Origin: Lottia gigantea
Lineage: Eukaryota > Mollusca > Gastropoda > Lottiidae
DNA length: 64,000 nucleotides
NCBI RefSeq assembly: GCF_000327385.1
Contig: NW_008710950.1
Coordinates: 893,789-957,788 of the forward strand
Direction: 5' to 3'
This document shows, one piece after another, positions 11,801-22,970 of the stretch (its first letter is position 1; every line of letters starts with the position of its first letter). The notes below the pieces were generated by a model. It was not told the DNA's origin. It searched no databases and was given only the letters and a program-made list of their open reading frames with translations. The translations under genes were made by a program, and so were the position numbers.

Positions 11801-13047
11801 AATTAAACAGATAAAAATCAATGAGTTAACGTCCTAGTTTTTCGAATAATGTTTGATTTCAAGCATGTAAAAAGGACAATATTTGTGACAGATTGGAAAA
11901 TATTAATAATTATCATTTAAGGAAAAGTCCAGTTGAAAACCCAAAAATTACAGATAACTTTATGACTAAAGGTTGAGTATTTCATACATGTAATTGTTAC
12001 TGTACTGCCAATTATTCTAATTAAAACAAAGCTGTAAGTCGGAATATATTACCTTGCCTGGCAAGCTATCTTCATTAATCTGATTCATGCAGGTTTGTAA
12101 GTAATAATTCTGAGATTTGAAGAAAGATCATTATTCATAGTTGATGACCTGCCTTTATTTATTACAGGAAGATAAAGATGCTATTAATATACCTGTTTCA
12201 CCAAATTCTATCAAATATTTAATAAACACTAAGGTAATAATCATTATTTTATTTCTATTATGAAGCCCAATCTTTGTTATATATAACATAATTTCATTTT
12301 AACTCTTTAAAATTTTGTTCTTCTTTTGTCATCTTTTGACTTAAGAAATATCCTTTCCTACCAGAAAAATTATTCTTAAAAATTGTCGAAGTAAGCTATT
12401 TTTTATGTCAAAGACTAAGCCTTCTAATATAAATGTGTTAAATAAATTTGTAATTTCTAAATGAATAAATGCTACACTACAGATTTAAAAAGAATGATAT
12501 AAGAGTAAATTTCAGTATTTGAAAACAAACCACTTTGTTAAGTAACAGAATTAAAAGGACCCATTTTCAAGGGTTGATTTGGGTCTTGAATATATGTAAA
12601 TAGTCTTCAAAAGTGCTAGAAATGTACAAAAATCACATAATTTCTTCAAAAATACCTCAAAATATGAATTTCACTCTTTATTTCCATATATTTCTTTTCT
12701 ATATATCACAGAATATCTTACAATGATTAGTCGTCATTTTAACAATCAAACACAAATAATTCTGAACACACATGAATTTGAAGGCTAAAATTTCGAGGGT
12801 GAGCTGTGAACACTATTACTGATTAACTTAAATCTGTCCCTTTAATTTGGGCCTGTATTGTTTTACTTATTATCCACCCTAAAATAAAGTGGACAGCTCA
12901 TAATGAAAAGATATCTGTGCTTGATTATACTACTATCATGATAATACTTTTCTTTTTCAGATAGGTAAAGGACCTCAAGTTTTGTCAGATCCCAAAGAAT
13001 GTTTATTAAATGATGACGGATTACCAAAGTCTTTACAGAGCCAATAA
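5889..13047 (+). CDS. MVD: Mevalonate diphosphate decarboxylase (5' exon outside window)
   Basis: MVD converts mevalonate 5-diphosphate to isopentenyl diphosphate using ATP, a step of sterol and isoprenoid synthesis. Exons: 5889-5959, 6411-6478, 6917-6963, 7100-7237, 7446-7500, 7993-8137, 8530-8697, 11042-11164, 11599-11760, 12168-12233, 12961-13047. All junctions are AG/GT and phases agree. They give 376 residues; the human protein is 400, so only about 23 N-terminal residues are missing (the frame opens inside the Trp of the family's YWGK). Diagnostic blocks are [19 protein letters not shown] (GHMP-type ATP loop, exon 4), [19 protein letters not shown] (exon 6) and YTFDAGPNA with the catalytic Asp (exon 9). 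No coding defect is seen. Intron 7 (8698-11041) is swollen by transposons. Confidence 0.96.
7753..7896. mobile_element. Small inverted-repeat element (MITE-like) in MVD intron
   Basis: The left arm ACAGCAATTTTTGTC...CTCAACTT is mirrored by AAGTTGAGGACGTAAAAATTGTTGT on the right, about 24 bases with a few mismatches. The interior is AT-rich with no coding. A target duplication was not found. Confidence 0.5.
8222..8480 (-). repeat. Possible SINE-like dispersed repeat
   Basis: This block differs in composition from the surrounding AT-rich intron. Read on the minus strand it starts with an ATGAAATGAATGG tract, continues with GTTTTTACGTCC and a GC-richer body, and ends near AAAAAAAAGGTATAGC. The 75-codon minus-strand frame inside has no recognisable domain. 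I see no A/B boxes, so the SINE assignment is weak. Confidence 0.3.
8720..9010. repeat. Dispersed fold-back repeat, copy 1
   Basis: A perfect 12-base inverted pair, ATTCCGTTTACA (8730-8741) and TGTAAACGGAAT (8797-8808), encloses a short loop. The same structure followed by matching sequence (CTCCAAATTCCAACAATATCATGACTTCTGGACT) recurs at 63800-64000. Confidence 0.6.
9165..9527. mobile_element. TTAA-flanked MITE, copy 1
   Basis: The terminal arms AGGATGGGTTTCC and GGGAACCCATCCT are inverse of each other, bounded by TTGA (9165-9168) and TTAA (9524-9527). An inverted copy at 50781-51153 has TTAA on both sides. The 363-base body is AT-rich and non-coding. TTAA target duplication is typical of piggyBac, so this is probably a non-autonomous piggyBac-type element. 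Confidence 0.75.
9629..9952. mobile_element. hAT-type MITE with 8-bp target duplication
   Basis: Perfect 13-base terminal inverted repeats, CAAGGCTTGAAAT and ATTTCAAGCCTTG, are flanked by TACAAGAT at 9621-9628 and 9953-9960. An 8-bp duplication and CA...TG ends are the hAT superfamily pattern. The 324-base body has no transposase. The intact duplication indicates a fairly young insertion. Confidence 0.85.
9990..10900 (+). pseudogene. Tc1/mariner-like transposase remnant
   Basis: The N-terminal part reads as a helix-turn-helix region ([20 protein letters not shown]...RTIERL, about 10058-10180), then a second HTH-like stretch ([10 protein letters not shown]...). The catalytic region survives in other frames: VFSDESQY (first Asp region, ~10430), [11 protein letters not shown] (~10530) and [11 protein letters not shown] (second Asp region, ~10690), the classic Tc1 DDE blocks. 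The frame changes at least twice and the C-terminus decays after about 10790, so the gene is dead. Terminal repeats were not located. It sits in MVD intron 7 directly downstream of the hAT-type MITE. Confidence 0.85.
11184..11383. mobile_element. MITE with GGGATTGTAAA ends, copy 1
   Basis: TTTAAGGGATTGTAAAG at the left mirrors TTTACAATCCCTTTAA at the right, followed inward by TTTTTCTGA and TCAGAAAA. The right end (AAAACCT-n-TTACAATC) is shared with copies near 34952 and 45706. It lies at the start of MVD intron 8. Confidence 0.6.
11955..12073 (+). repeat. Fragment of the TACGCCCAC/GGCAAGCTATCTT family
   Basis: It matches the 3' end of the dispersed family best seen at 62063-62871: a TATGACTAAAGGTTGA block, TTGTTACTGTACTGC, and the palindrome CTTGCCTGGCAAG followed by CTATCTTC. 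The 5' part is missing. Confidence 0.65.
12737..12830 (+). repeat. Short dispersed repeat shared with 48102-48190
   Basis: Both copies carry AATAATTCTGAACACACATG (or close), a TTTGAAGGCT block and AACACTATTACTGATT. No function is visible. Confidence 0.5.
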
Positions 13048-13283
13048 AGTGTCTTAATTTTAACTTTTTACTTATTATAACTGTTGAGTTGATTTGATAT
13101 TTTATAGCAGTACTAGCACAATACACTAGTGAATCAATATATTTTGATATGACATGCAACAATATCGCTACTTTACGATTCTAGGCATTCTGAACGTGTG
13201 TAAAAATATATCTTGATTGTCCATTCGTAAATATAACATGTTAGCAGTAAGATGTCGACATTTAATATATTTAATATATGTAA

Positions 13284-13289
13284 AATAAA
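13284..13289 (+). other. MVD: Likely polyadenylation signal of MVD
   Basis: AATAAA lies 237 bases past the stop codon. Another AATAAA (13043-13048) overlaps the TAA stop itself and is less likely to be the one used, as it would leave almost no 3' UTR. Confidence 0.4.
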
Positions 13290-13312
13290 TGTGTGTATAA
13301 AACATTGAAAAT

Positions 13313-15490
13313 TCAAAGTTTAAGTACTAAGTTTAATCTATTACCCAATAAAACAATACATTGTATCATGGCATGATTGGCAATAACCAAAACTAGTCTA
13401 TAGATAAACCAGCTTGTTAATTCAACTTGAAGCTTAGTTAACAAATTGAGGACAAAGTGGTGTTTTATTATAGTATTATCAATGAATATATTATCATGTC
13501 CGGTACAATTGTAAGCATGGACTAATCCAGGGAGTTCCTTTTCCCAATCAGATTTCTGACTCGGTTGCAATGTTCCACGCATATCCAAGGTAGTCCTGTT
13601 GAATCTTTCGCACATTCTGTTGCCGAGCGGATGGTAAGGTGTTGCATACCAGAAAGTAGACATAATTCCTCAAATATCTTGTTTTCGAAGCTTCCTCCTC
13701 TGTCACTGTGTTTTCTCTTTGGGAATCCGTAGTGGACAATAAAATTCTCATAGAATACTCGTGCAGTGGTAATGGGTGTCATATTACGGGTAGGGATGGC
13801 TTGAGCGTACCTAGTGAAGTGGTCAGTGATGACAAGTATATCCACCTTTCGACTCCTTTAAACTTAAGTAATCCATACTAACGAGTTCCATGGGCTGATT
13901 GGTACTCGTGGTACTCTACTGTTCGTTGATGTTTTCCTCATTATGCATCTAGTACATTTCTTGATGTACTCCTCAACATCTGTGCTCATTCTAGGCCAAT
14001 AGACACGTTCCCTGAGAAGAGAAGGTTCTATCTTTCCGTAAGTGATCTATGTCATCGTGAAGTCCTTGAAGTGCCGTCTTCCTATCCAGTTTTGGTAAAA
14101 CTAGTTGGAAGTACTTTACGATATAGGGTATCGGACAACAACATTAGATGGTCAAATTCTTTCAATATAATACTGCTTCCTCTGATGATGTAGGTGGAGA
14201 CCGCAGTATGGATTGGTCCTTTTTTATTGGATATTCCTGTTGTCTTTTCATCCAATCGAGGTTGTTGTTTCTTCAGTTATTGCCCATTTCAGCGAAAGAA
14301 ATTCCAATTTGTGTTCAAGGTAATTCTTTTCCGATTTACTCAATCCACGACTAGCGTATGAGATTACTCTATTCTTTTATTCCTGATTTGGATATAGTAT
14401 CGCTCCAAGTCCACGTCCAATGGCATCAGTGTGTACGATGTAAGGTTTTGAATGATACGGGTTTCCAATGTCGGAGGTGAAATCAATGCATTTTTCAATT
14501 CCTGGAAAGCCAATTCTTGCTCGCTCTCCCATTTCCATAGTGTTGAAGGATTATCATTTTTCGACTTCCTTCCCCTCTTCTTAGAAATTGGTTCACCAAT
14601 TACTAGTGCATTCAATGGTTTAGCTATGGAAGAAAAATTCCTGACAAATCTTCCATAGTAACCAATGAATCCCAGAAACTGTCGTACTTCATTCGTATTT
14701 GTAGGTGTTTTCCAATTCCTAACCTGTTCGATCTTAGCAGGGTAGGTTTTAATACCTTCTGATGAGACGATGTGGCCTATGTACTTGACTTCTTCCTGGA
14801 AAAACTTGCATTTCTTAGGAGCTAGCTTTAACCAGCATTCATCCAATCGTTGAAATAATTTTCTTAACCTCTCCAGATGTTGTTCGTACAAGTTCGAAAA
14901 TATTATTAGATCATCTAGGTATATAACGCATATTTTCAAATTCAGATCTCCAAGGCATTCCTCCATTAACCTCTTGTAAGTTGCTGGGGTATTTGTGAGA
15001 CCAAAAGGCATGAGTGCAATCGTAGAAACCAAGGGGTCCAAAACACAGTCTTCTGCCTGTCACATTCTCTTAAAGCAACTTGGTGGTACCCTGCCTACAG
15101 ATCCTGTGTTTCCTCAACTCAACCAAAAATTCCTGTGAGTTTAGTGATCAGTCTTGACATATCCACATCATGTCAAAGGCGTATTAAAACTCGCCCCGCC
15201 TCACCACATAGATTTAATAACAGCTTGGCCTACAAAATCCACATTGTATGTAGATCGACGTAGCTCTTCCACTTCAAATTTCCAAACATCAAAAGAGACA
15301 TCAGATTTCGATGAAGAATCTCCAGAGAAAAATGAAATTTTCGGTATAGATGAAGTGGAAATTATCTTTATGTCTTTCCTCTCTTTTGTTTCAGTTTCCT
15401 GTCCAGATTGTTGTTCTCCATCCTGGCGTTGTCCAAATTATTTCATCCAACGCATCAGATCTTCCTTATTGTCGGCTTTGGGCTTTACTC
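13313..15490 (-). mobile_element. Ty3/Gypsy LTR retroelement fossil
   Basis: Minus-strand fragments of one Gypsy-type polyprotein are visible. Reverse transcriptase lies at about 14364-15140 (PFGLTNTPATYKRLMEE, YLDDLIIFS, VRQFLGFIGYYGRF blocks), and the zinc-binding and integrase core region at about 13500-14030 (ITDHFTRYAQAIPT block). A gag-like piece at about 15150-15480 (FFSGDSSSKSDVSFDVWKFE) resembles the PNMA-type gag of invertebrate Gypsy elements. Large parts are missing and it is broken in several places; no LTRs were recognised. It is old and lies just downstream of MVD. Confidence 0.85.
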
Positions 15491-15699
15491 CCATCGACGC
15501 GAAAGATTTTGGTCAGTTTCCTCCTTCGAAAATGTCACTTGTCCCTCTGCCAGATAATTCGACAAAATATATGTGTCAATTGCTTAAGTTTTTGTTTTAC
15601 TTGTTATAATTTTGCACATCATTTATAGCGTTATTTATCACCTAAATTATTAAATATATATTTTTTGCATTTTTCATCATAACTTTCATCTTACTTTAT
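15491..15699. other. Transition between Gypsy fossil and Penelope-like copy 1
   Basis: The sequence is AT-rich. Nothing coding is recognised, and neither element boundary can be fixed here. Confidence 0.3.
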
Positions 15700-15845
15700 A
15701 TATCCCCAAACCCAGTTAGACTTACTTGCATAATTTGATCCCCATATTTTCACGCTAGCATATACAGTTTTCTTCTGTTACATTCGCTGTACAGTTCCTT
15801 TCTAACCTCAAGTCAACTACAACAACCAATGGCAAGAAGCCAGGC

Positions 15846-16470
15846 GTGTATCTAGAACCCCCCCCCCCCCCTCGAACCAGATCCCAGTCCGTTCCCAATG
15901 CTACAATTCTAACAACTACCAAAACCAGTACCAATTACCCCGTCGACGACCATTATCACCAACCCCAGGACAAATCATTATGGAATCTACCTGCTCTAAA
16001 GATATCTACCCTAATGATTGGATCATCTAACCTGAATCGAATAACCAAAACCAGTTCAGACACTGAAATACATTCTTACCCCGGTGCCCAAATCGATCAC
16101 ATACAGTCAATCCTGGAATCATACGAACATGATCCCAAACCTACTACCGTTATTCTTCATGTAGGCCTCAACAACCGTGATCAGCTACTAAAGACCTCCT
16201 TTAACCAAGCCCAGAAATTAATCGCTACAGCCAACAAAACCTTCCCGAACTCCAAGATCCTCTTCACATGTATACCCATCCCAAATAAAATCTCGAAGAA
16301 AGCACAACAGAACCTCAGCACCCTCAACAACTGATGGTGGAGTCCAGTATCAACAGCTCAACAATCTTACCATCCTACGAAGAAGAATTCGAACTAGTTG
16401 ATAATCTTCATTGGTCTCCAGAAACAGAAAACAGTATTTATTTGTTTTGGATGCACCAGCTTCAAGCATC
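15846..16470 (+). pseudogene. PLE ORF1: SGNH/GDSL-type hydrolase-like domain (copy 1)
   Basis: After a Pro-rich stretch (a 15-base C run) the protein reads LMIGSSNLNRI (block I, GxSN with the nucleophile Ser), SYPGAQIDHI (block II region with Gly), VILHVGLNNRDQ (block III, GxN) and, after a stop near 16334, DNLHWSPET (block V, DxxH). These are the conserved positions of SGNH hydrolases. The long open frame ends at 16334; the block V piece continues to about 16470. Copy 2 has the same blocks in the same order. Function in the element is unknown; an esterase or RNA-chaperone-like ORF1 role as in some LINEs is only inference. Confidence 0.7.
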
Positions 16471-16559
16471 GAGTAAGTCTTTTAACTAATTACTGGGGAT
16501 AAAAATACTGAGAGGCCACCGCTTGGCCAAACTGAAGTTAACTTGAGCCGCAAAATTCT

Positions 16560-17440
16560 CACACCCCTTCAGCATTCAATCTTAGACAGTGGACTTATCC
16601 CCACACCAAAGATAGCCAACTTGAATTATCTCCGACCATGCAATGAACGATTTCAACGAAATCGTAGCTGCACATATTTTTTTTTATATTGATCATTTCT
16701 TACTACTTCTAGCATGTCAACATTGCGCTTACCTTAAAGACACAACCGATTTTGTCAGTAAAATAAAAAATCTTTGTGTTCCGTCTAATGCTATTTTAAT
16801 TTCTATCGACGTTTCTTCTATGTATACCAATATCGATAACACTACTGGTTTAACGGCAGTTCGTAAAGCTTTTAATAGAAACCCAGATCCAAACAGATGC
16901 AATTCTACAGCTTTTAGAGATTTGTCGTAGTCGAAACGATTTCACATTTAATGGTAAAACATATTTACAAACTTCAGGGACAGCTGACCTTTTCATGGCA
17001 GAGTGGGAACGTGAGGTGTTGCCCACTTTTTTACGGACGCTTTTTAAATGACATTTTTATGGTTTGGACTTATTCTATCGAACAGTTTTGGGAATTCCTT
17101 GAAATTCTCAACAACCACCATCCTTCTATCAAACTAACCGCAAACGTGAATAACAAAAGCATAGACTTTCTCGATACCACTGTCTTTAAGGGAGATTCCA
17201 TAGCAGAAACAAATAAACTGGATATTAAAGTGTATTTCAAAGAAACTGATACTCATCAACTCTTGCACAAGAGCTCCTTTCACCCAAAACATACCTTTTC
17301 TAGTATAATTAAGTCACAACAAGTTTTACGATTTCCTCGAATTTGCACAAGATCTTCTGATTTCAACCAAGCCTGTACGATTGTTTTCTCAAAACTGAAA
17401 GAGCGTGGGTACTCTAAACGATTTTTCGAAACATAAAAAA
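16560..17440 (+). pseudogene. PLE reverse transcriptase remnant (copy 1)
   Basis: Recognisable pieces are YIDHFLLLLACQH...YLKDTTDF (PLE-specific region), ISIDVSSMYTNIDN (motif A), YLQTSGTA (start of motif B, rest deleted), FLNDIFMVW (motif C, with Asn for the first Asp) and SFHPKHTFSSIIKSQ (thumb). Frame changes and the altered motif C show it is inactive. Confidence 0.8.
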
Positions 17441-17559
17441 ATTCCACCTTAGCACAGATATCAGCTAAAAACAGGCTTAATGCCGAAGTACCTCCAGGTT
17501 TAAGAAGTGCTCCATGTTTGTCCAGTATGTGAACATGCGAATGTAATATATTTAATTTC

Positions 17560-18018
17560 AGGCAAGAAATGTCCCAACAACATGTAGGAGAAACTAAGAA
17601 TAATTTACGAACTCGTTTTAATGCTCATAGGTCGGATATCAAATTAAAGAAAGACAAGCATGTTTCTAATCATTTCAACCTTGACGACCATTCAATAGAC
17701 GATCTCACACTAATCCCAATTGAGCGCATGGAAATTGACTTGCCCAAAGATGAAACTACCAAATTCCGTCAATCTAGGAGACATTGAATACAGGAAGACC
17801 TAGGACTAAATATTCACCATAATGTAGGCATAGCGCCCTTTGTTGTCCCGTTCAATACAACCAGCAATCGAGCCAGCAAGATAGTTCATGCCCACTATAA
17901 GAGCCTTCAAGAGAAATCCCCCCATTTCTATAAGCAGAAAATGATAGTTGCATATTCAAAAAATAAGAACTTAAATGATAATATTGTTCTTAGTAAACTA
18001 AAAACAATCAGTACATAA
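17560..18018 (+). pseudogene. PLE GIY-YIG endonuclease domain (copy 1)
   Basis: QQHVGETKNNLRTRFNAHRS holds the second GIY-YIG half and the conserved Arg; HFNLDDHSIDDL and PIERMEIDL follow. The first half (IYLISC) is degraded here but intact in copy 3. A stop and small deletion lie after about 17787, and the tail LSKLKTIST ends at TAA 18016-18018. Confidence 0.75.
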
Positions 18019-18020
18019 CA

Positions 18021-19299
18021 ATGAAAAGCAACATAGGACAAGTTTTATTAAGGGTGGTGAATGCAAATGTTTGTGTGCGAATGTGTATGCACAATATGCT
18101 GAAACAAAAATATTAATTATGGGTAAGTCTAGGTGCGGTTCAAATCTGAAAATAGCAACAGGGAATGATAAAAAAACAGGAAAGCGGGAAATAAAAGACC
18201 TACGAATAGTGTAGTATAGTGAGATATTACACTAAAACTATGACAAAGAACTTAAAACTGTTTAATAATAACGGGTTACAATATTCCCAAATACATCGGT
18301 GTTGTCAGTCTGCATAGGTGCTCTGGTCAATCCAAGATGCCCCAGATTGTAATGACATTCGAACATTCAATTTGTCATTTGAGGAGTAGGCTTTACAGGA
18401 TCAGGACATCAAGAATTACAATATCATCATATCTTAAAATATCATAACCCATCAATCCATTACAATCCGTAAAAACTGAAAGTATACAATACAATCATCT
18501 TAATCTTACTTATACTTAATGAGTTTTCTTACTAATTTATGACCTTTTACTGAAGGGGATACCGAATTTCATGGGGAAGCTAAATTTCATAGCATGAGAC
18601 ACTGCATAGTACGCAAGTGCAACTCTACACCACTAGTAACAAAGCCGGACTTAAACATAAGGAATGAAATTTCCATTGACACCGCTTGTGGAAGAAAACG
18701 TGCTCACAGAAATAAATGTGAAATATGCTGAGTAAATAACTTATGCAATATCCTAAACGTTCTAGAAATGTCGATTGGTATATTAACAACTAGATAATAA
18801 AAAGATTATAAACCTCGTTCCCCTGTATTTCTGTCTATCTTAGATATTCTAAGCTAATAGTCAGCAGTACGCCCAAGAAACCGGAAGTTATCGAAAAGGG
18901 AGATAAGTTACGTATAAAGGAAATACATGGATTTGTGAAGCGTCTAAATCAGAACTTGGAAATATAACGATTCTTACATGGCTTCCCTAAATTGTGAAAT
19001 TAACACAAAATGAACAATTTGAATACTTAACGACTTAATCTATTTGAATTGATCCCTTAATAAATTAACGGAACATAGAGAACCCTATGTATGATATGAA
19101 CCTTAATATGTAAACCTGAATATGACATGTGTAACTTATATATTAATATATAACGTGACAATCTTAATATAGAACATGTCAATTTTAATATAACGTATTT
19201 ACTATAACATATCAGTCTTAAACTATGAACATGAGAGGATAAACATAACATGAACAATTAACTCTTATACATCTAATGGCTCCTCGTTGGGGATACCCG
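18021..19299. other. No gene seen; probable Bel/Pao 3' flank
   Basis: About 1.3 kb of AT-rich sequence lies between PLE copy 1 and the C-terminal end of the minus-strand Bel/Pao fossil. By position it should hold that element's 3' untranslated region and LTR, but I could not identify LTR ends. Confidence 0.35.
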
Positions 19300-21895
19300 G
19301 TCTTAATCTGCTTGCATCAATAAGACAAGTTTCTGTACAGGTCTTTCTAAGAATTTAGTAGCGGCTGTTCGCCTTCCCTTTTTATCAATTGAATTGTCAG
19401 CTAATATTAATTTGACCTTGCGGACTAAACCGTCAGCTTCACTTGGGAAAACTTCACAAATTCTACCTAATTTCCAATTGTATCTAACAACATTTGGATC
19501 CTTAATCAAAACTGTATCATTGACTTTAAGATTTGGAACAGATTTATGCCACTTTTGCCTAATTTGTAAATTTTGCACATAGCCTTCTTTCCATTTTTTC
19601 CAAAATTCGTTTGACAGAAATTGCACTCTCCGCCATCTCTTTTTTAAATAAACATCTTCGCGAACAAATTCACCTGGAGGCGGTAGGAGAACTTGAGACT
19701 TAAGAGTCAAAATATGATTAGGAGTCAATGAACAAGTATAATTAGGGTCATTATTATCATCTAAGGCTAAAGGACGACTATTAACAATCATTCTGCCTCT
19801 GCAAAAAATGTTCTTAAAACTTCATCATTTAGAGCATTTTTATGAGTTTCTAATAGAGCACTTAACACTGAACGTACTGCCCGAATCAGTCTTTCCCAAG
19901 ATCCCCCCATATGTGAAGCTTCTGGAAAATTCATCTTAAATTCTACATAGTCACAGTTATCTTTAATAAGCTCATTTTGAATTTTACTTATGTTAATTTC
20001 TTTTAAAGCAACCTTCAATTCAGATTGTGAACCTATAAAATTTGAGCCACGATCTGACCTTAATTGTCTGACAGGTCCATGCCTACATACAAATCTCCTA
20101 TAAGCGTTAATAAATGAATCAGTGTATCCATACTATTGGCTACTTCAAGATGTATTGCATGCGATGCCATACAAACAAATATCACACCAAAGCGTTTTGA
20201 ATCGCGTCTGCCATCTTTGACATGCCAAGGACCAAAGTAGTCTACTGCTGCATAGGTGAATGGAGCTTCAGTCTCAAATCTGTCTTTGGGTAGAGGGCAC
20301 ATTTTTTGTTCTTGTGTAGGACTGTATAACTTCTTACAGGTTACACACTTGCTAATGATGCTTGATGTTATATTGCGGCCTCCAATAATCCAAAAACCGT
20401 TTTCTCTAATGGCATTGTGGGTAATACTTCCTTGGTACTTCATTTTGGTGTGGAAATGTCTTATAAGAATTTCAGTTACCGGTACATGACTTTTTTTGGA
20501 ACTACTGCTGGATGTTTACATTCAGTTGGTATATTAGCATTCTGAATTCCGCCACAAATACGAAGAATACCATTATCATCAATAAAGGGATCTAACTTAT
20601 ATAAGGCACTTGATTTCATTAAACACAATTTCTCTTCTTTCTCATTCTGCCTATTTACTTTACTTTCCTTCTTTTTCACCTTTAAAGATTCTAAAATTTT
20701 AATTTCTTCAATGAAATATTCTCTTTCTGTACTTCTTTAATAATTTCCATTTCTGCTTTCTTTATTTCTTCTACAGTTGACATTTTTAATACACCATTTT
20801 CAAACATATCAGATGCATCAGTTTTCTTGATCCTTTTTTGCATTCTCAGGCAAACTGAAATAGCTTTCTTCAACTTGGTCCAATTGGAAAATCTTTCAAA
20901 GTGGTTAACCATTGTGTGACTTTCTGTTGCTGCAGTAGCAAACGTTACTATTTTCCTAACTTCTGGATCATCCAACATCAAAACCCTTTCATCTTCAATT
21001 TGGTCCAGTTTCTCTTCAATATGCTCTCTTCTCAGGAAATCTGGTCCTTTCCACCATATGTCGGAGTTTAGCAGGTCCATTGCTTGTAAACCTCTAGATG
21101 CAATATCTGCGGGATTTTCAGAACTTTCAACATAATTCCACTGTTTAGGACTTGATAGGTTCCGAATCTGTTCGACTCTATTTGCTACATATATGTGAAA
21201 TCTTTTGGAATCATTTGAGACATACCCAAGAACCACTTTACTATCAGTCCAAAAATATTCCTTCACTGGTTGATATTCAAGTTCTCTTTTAAGCATGTCT
21301 GCAACTTTAACTGAGGTCACGGCTGCAGTTAATTCCAACCTTGGTACTGTTACAGGTTTTGAAGGAGTTACTCTAGATTTGGCTAAAACTAGAGATGTGG
21401 TTATTACATCTGCTTCATCTGTTAATTTGATATAAGAACACTGTCCATAACCCATTAAACAGGCATCAGAAAAGTGGTGAAGTTCGACTGATTTTGTTTC
21501 TCCAAAATGCTCTGGTTTAAATGACCTGTTGATCTTCAATTCTGCCAAGTGAGTCAATTCTTCTCTCCATCTAGCTCATCTAAACCGAATACTATCTGGT
21601 ACTTCCTTATCCCAATCTGTACAGTCCTTACAGAGTTCCTGCAGAATTCTTTTACCAGCTAATATGACAGGTGAGACCAATCCTAGTGGGTCGAAAACTG
21701 AACTAACAGTAGAGAGTATACCTCGTCTGATTAATGGTTTGTCTTGAATATTTATTCTGAATTGGAATACATCATTCTCCACACACCATTGAACGCCAAG
21801 TGTGCGCTCTATTGGTAGTGGATCTTTATCTATATCAAGATTCATGAGTTTGGGCTTCGTCCCTAATTTTTTGGCCAATTTTTGTGGCCAATGGC
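19300..21895 (-). mobile_element. Bel/Pao LTR retroelement fossil (3' half of pol)
   Basis: Read on the minus strand from right to left: end of reverse transcriptase (about 21576-21878; SSVFDPLGLVSPVILAGK is a Bel/Pao hallmark), RNase H region (20691-21557; HHFSDACLMGYG, WTDSKVVLGYV, PADIASRG), integrase (about 19788-20450) and the C-terminal DUF5641-type domain (19303-19791; NDTVLIKD, WKLGRI). The 5' half is absent, cut where the GGCCA satellite begins. It is broken in a handful of places but the coding blocks remain readable, so it is probably of moderate age. Confidence 0.9.
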
Positions 21896-22970
21896 CAATT
21901 CTTATGGCCGGCCAGTGGCTGTGTACAAAGGAAAGAATTTAATTACAATATTATGACAAAAAACGATATTTTCTATACAATAGAATCTCTCAAAGGCTCA
22001 TAGTACATTCTTCAGATAAAGATGGTGCAATCAGGAACGTTAATATAAAAAAAAATTCAATATAATGGAATTTTCGTGGTTAACTGTTTAAAATATTTTA
22101 AAATATGGCCAATTCTTTCAGATAGAAATATGAATGAAATTTTTGGTGCCAGTGAGGAGCTGAGATGCCAATCTAACATATTTAGGTGTACAATGGGGAG
22201 AAATGCTCTTTATTCCTATAATTTCTCAATATGGCCAGTGATGGATATCCAATATGGCGTGCCTTCAGACCTGTGAATATCTCAAAAATTCCAACATAAA
22301 GGTATTTTCATGCCTAAATCTGTCACTGGCCAGTCAATGACGAAGCCCCTAACATGGCCAATTTTTGATATATGGCCAATTTTTTCCTACGGTCTGCTAT
22401 GGAATTATGAATGACATTTTTGGTGCCAGTGAGGTCCTGAGATGCCAATCTAACATATTTAGGTGTACAATGGAGAGAAATGCTCTTTATTCCTATAATT
22501 TCTCAAATGTGGCCAGTGACGAATATCCAATATGGTGGACTGGCCAGTCAAAGACGAAGGCCCTACATGGCCAATTTTAGCACAGTCTACAGTAATGGGG
22601 TTGGGGCAGATTTTAGAATGGAATTGGCACAAACTCAATCACATAGTGCCTTCAGGCCTGTGAATATCTCCAAAATTCCAACATAATGGTATTTTCATGC
22701 CTAACTCTGTCACTGGCCAGTCAATGACGAAGCCCCTACATGGCCAATTTTTGATATATGGCCAATTTTTTCCTATGGTCTGCTATGGAATTATGAATGA
22801 AAGTTTTGGTGCCAGTGAGGTCCTGAGATGCCAATCTAACATATTTAGGTGTACAATGGGGAGAAATACTCTTTATTCCTATAATTTCTCAAATATGGCC
22901 AGTGACGAATATCCAATATGGTGGACTGGCCAGTCAAAGACGAAGCCCCTACATGGCTAAAAATAATTAA
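21855..22970 (+). repeat. ~385-bp GGCCA satellite array, left arm
   Basis: Tandem, partly dimeric units are built around TGGCCA palindromes and the phrases GACGAAGCCCCTACATGGCC and GGTGCCAGTGAGGTCCTGAG. Comparable points fall at about 22104, 22371 and 22757, giving spacings of 267 and 386 bases; the first unit is internally deleted. The same units occur inverted at 28661-29345. Confidence 0.85.

Larger units (their letters stand above)
15700..18020 (+). mobile_element. Penelope-like element (PLE), copy 1, defective
   Basis: In order it holds an SGNH-like ORF (from about 15790), a reverse transcriptase remnant (about 16560-17440) and a GIY-YIG endonuclease (about 17560-18018). The last ~600 bases are very similar to copy 3 (30101-30812), so these two belong to one lineage, distinct from the minus-strand copy 2. 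Several stops and two internal deletions are apparent, one in the RT finger/palm region and one before the endonuclease. Confidence 0.85.

Noticed and set aside
15154-15609. 151-codon + strand frame
   Set aside because: It is antisense to the gag-like piece of the Gypsy fossil and has no domain of its own.
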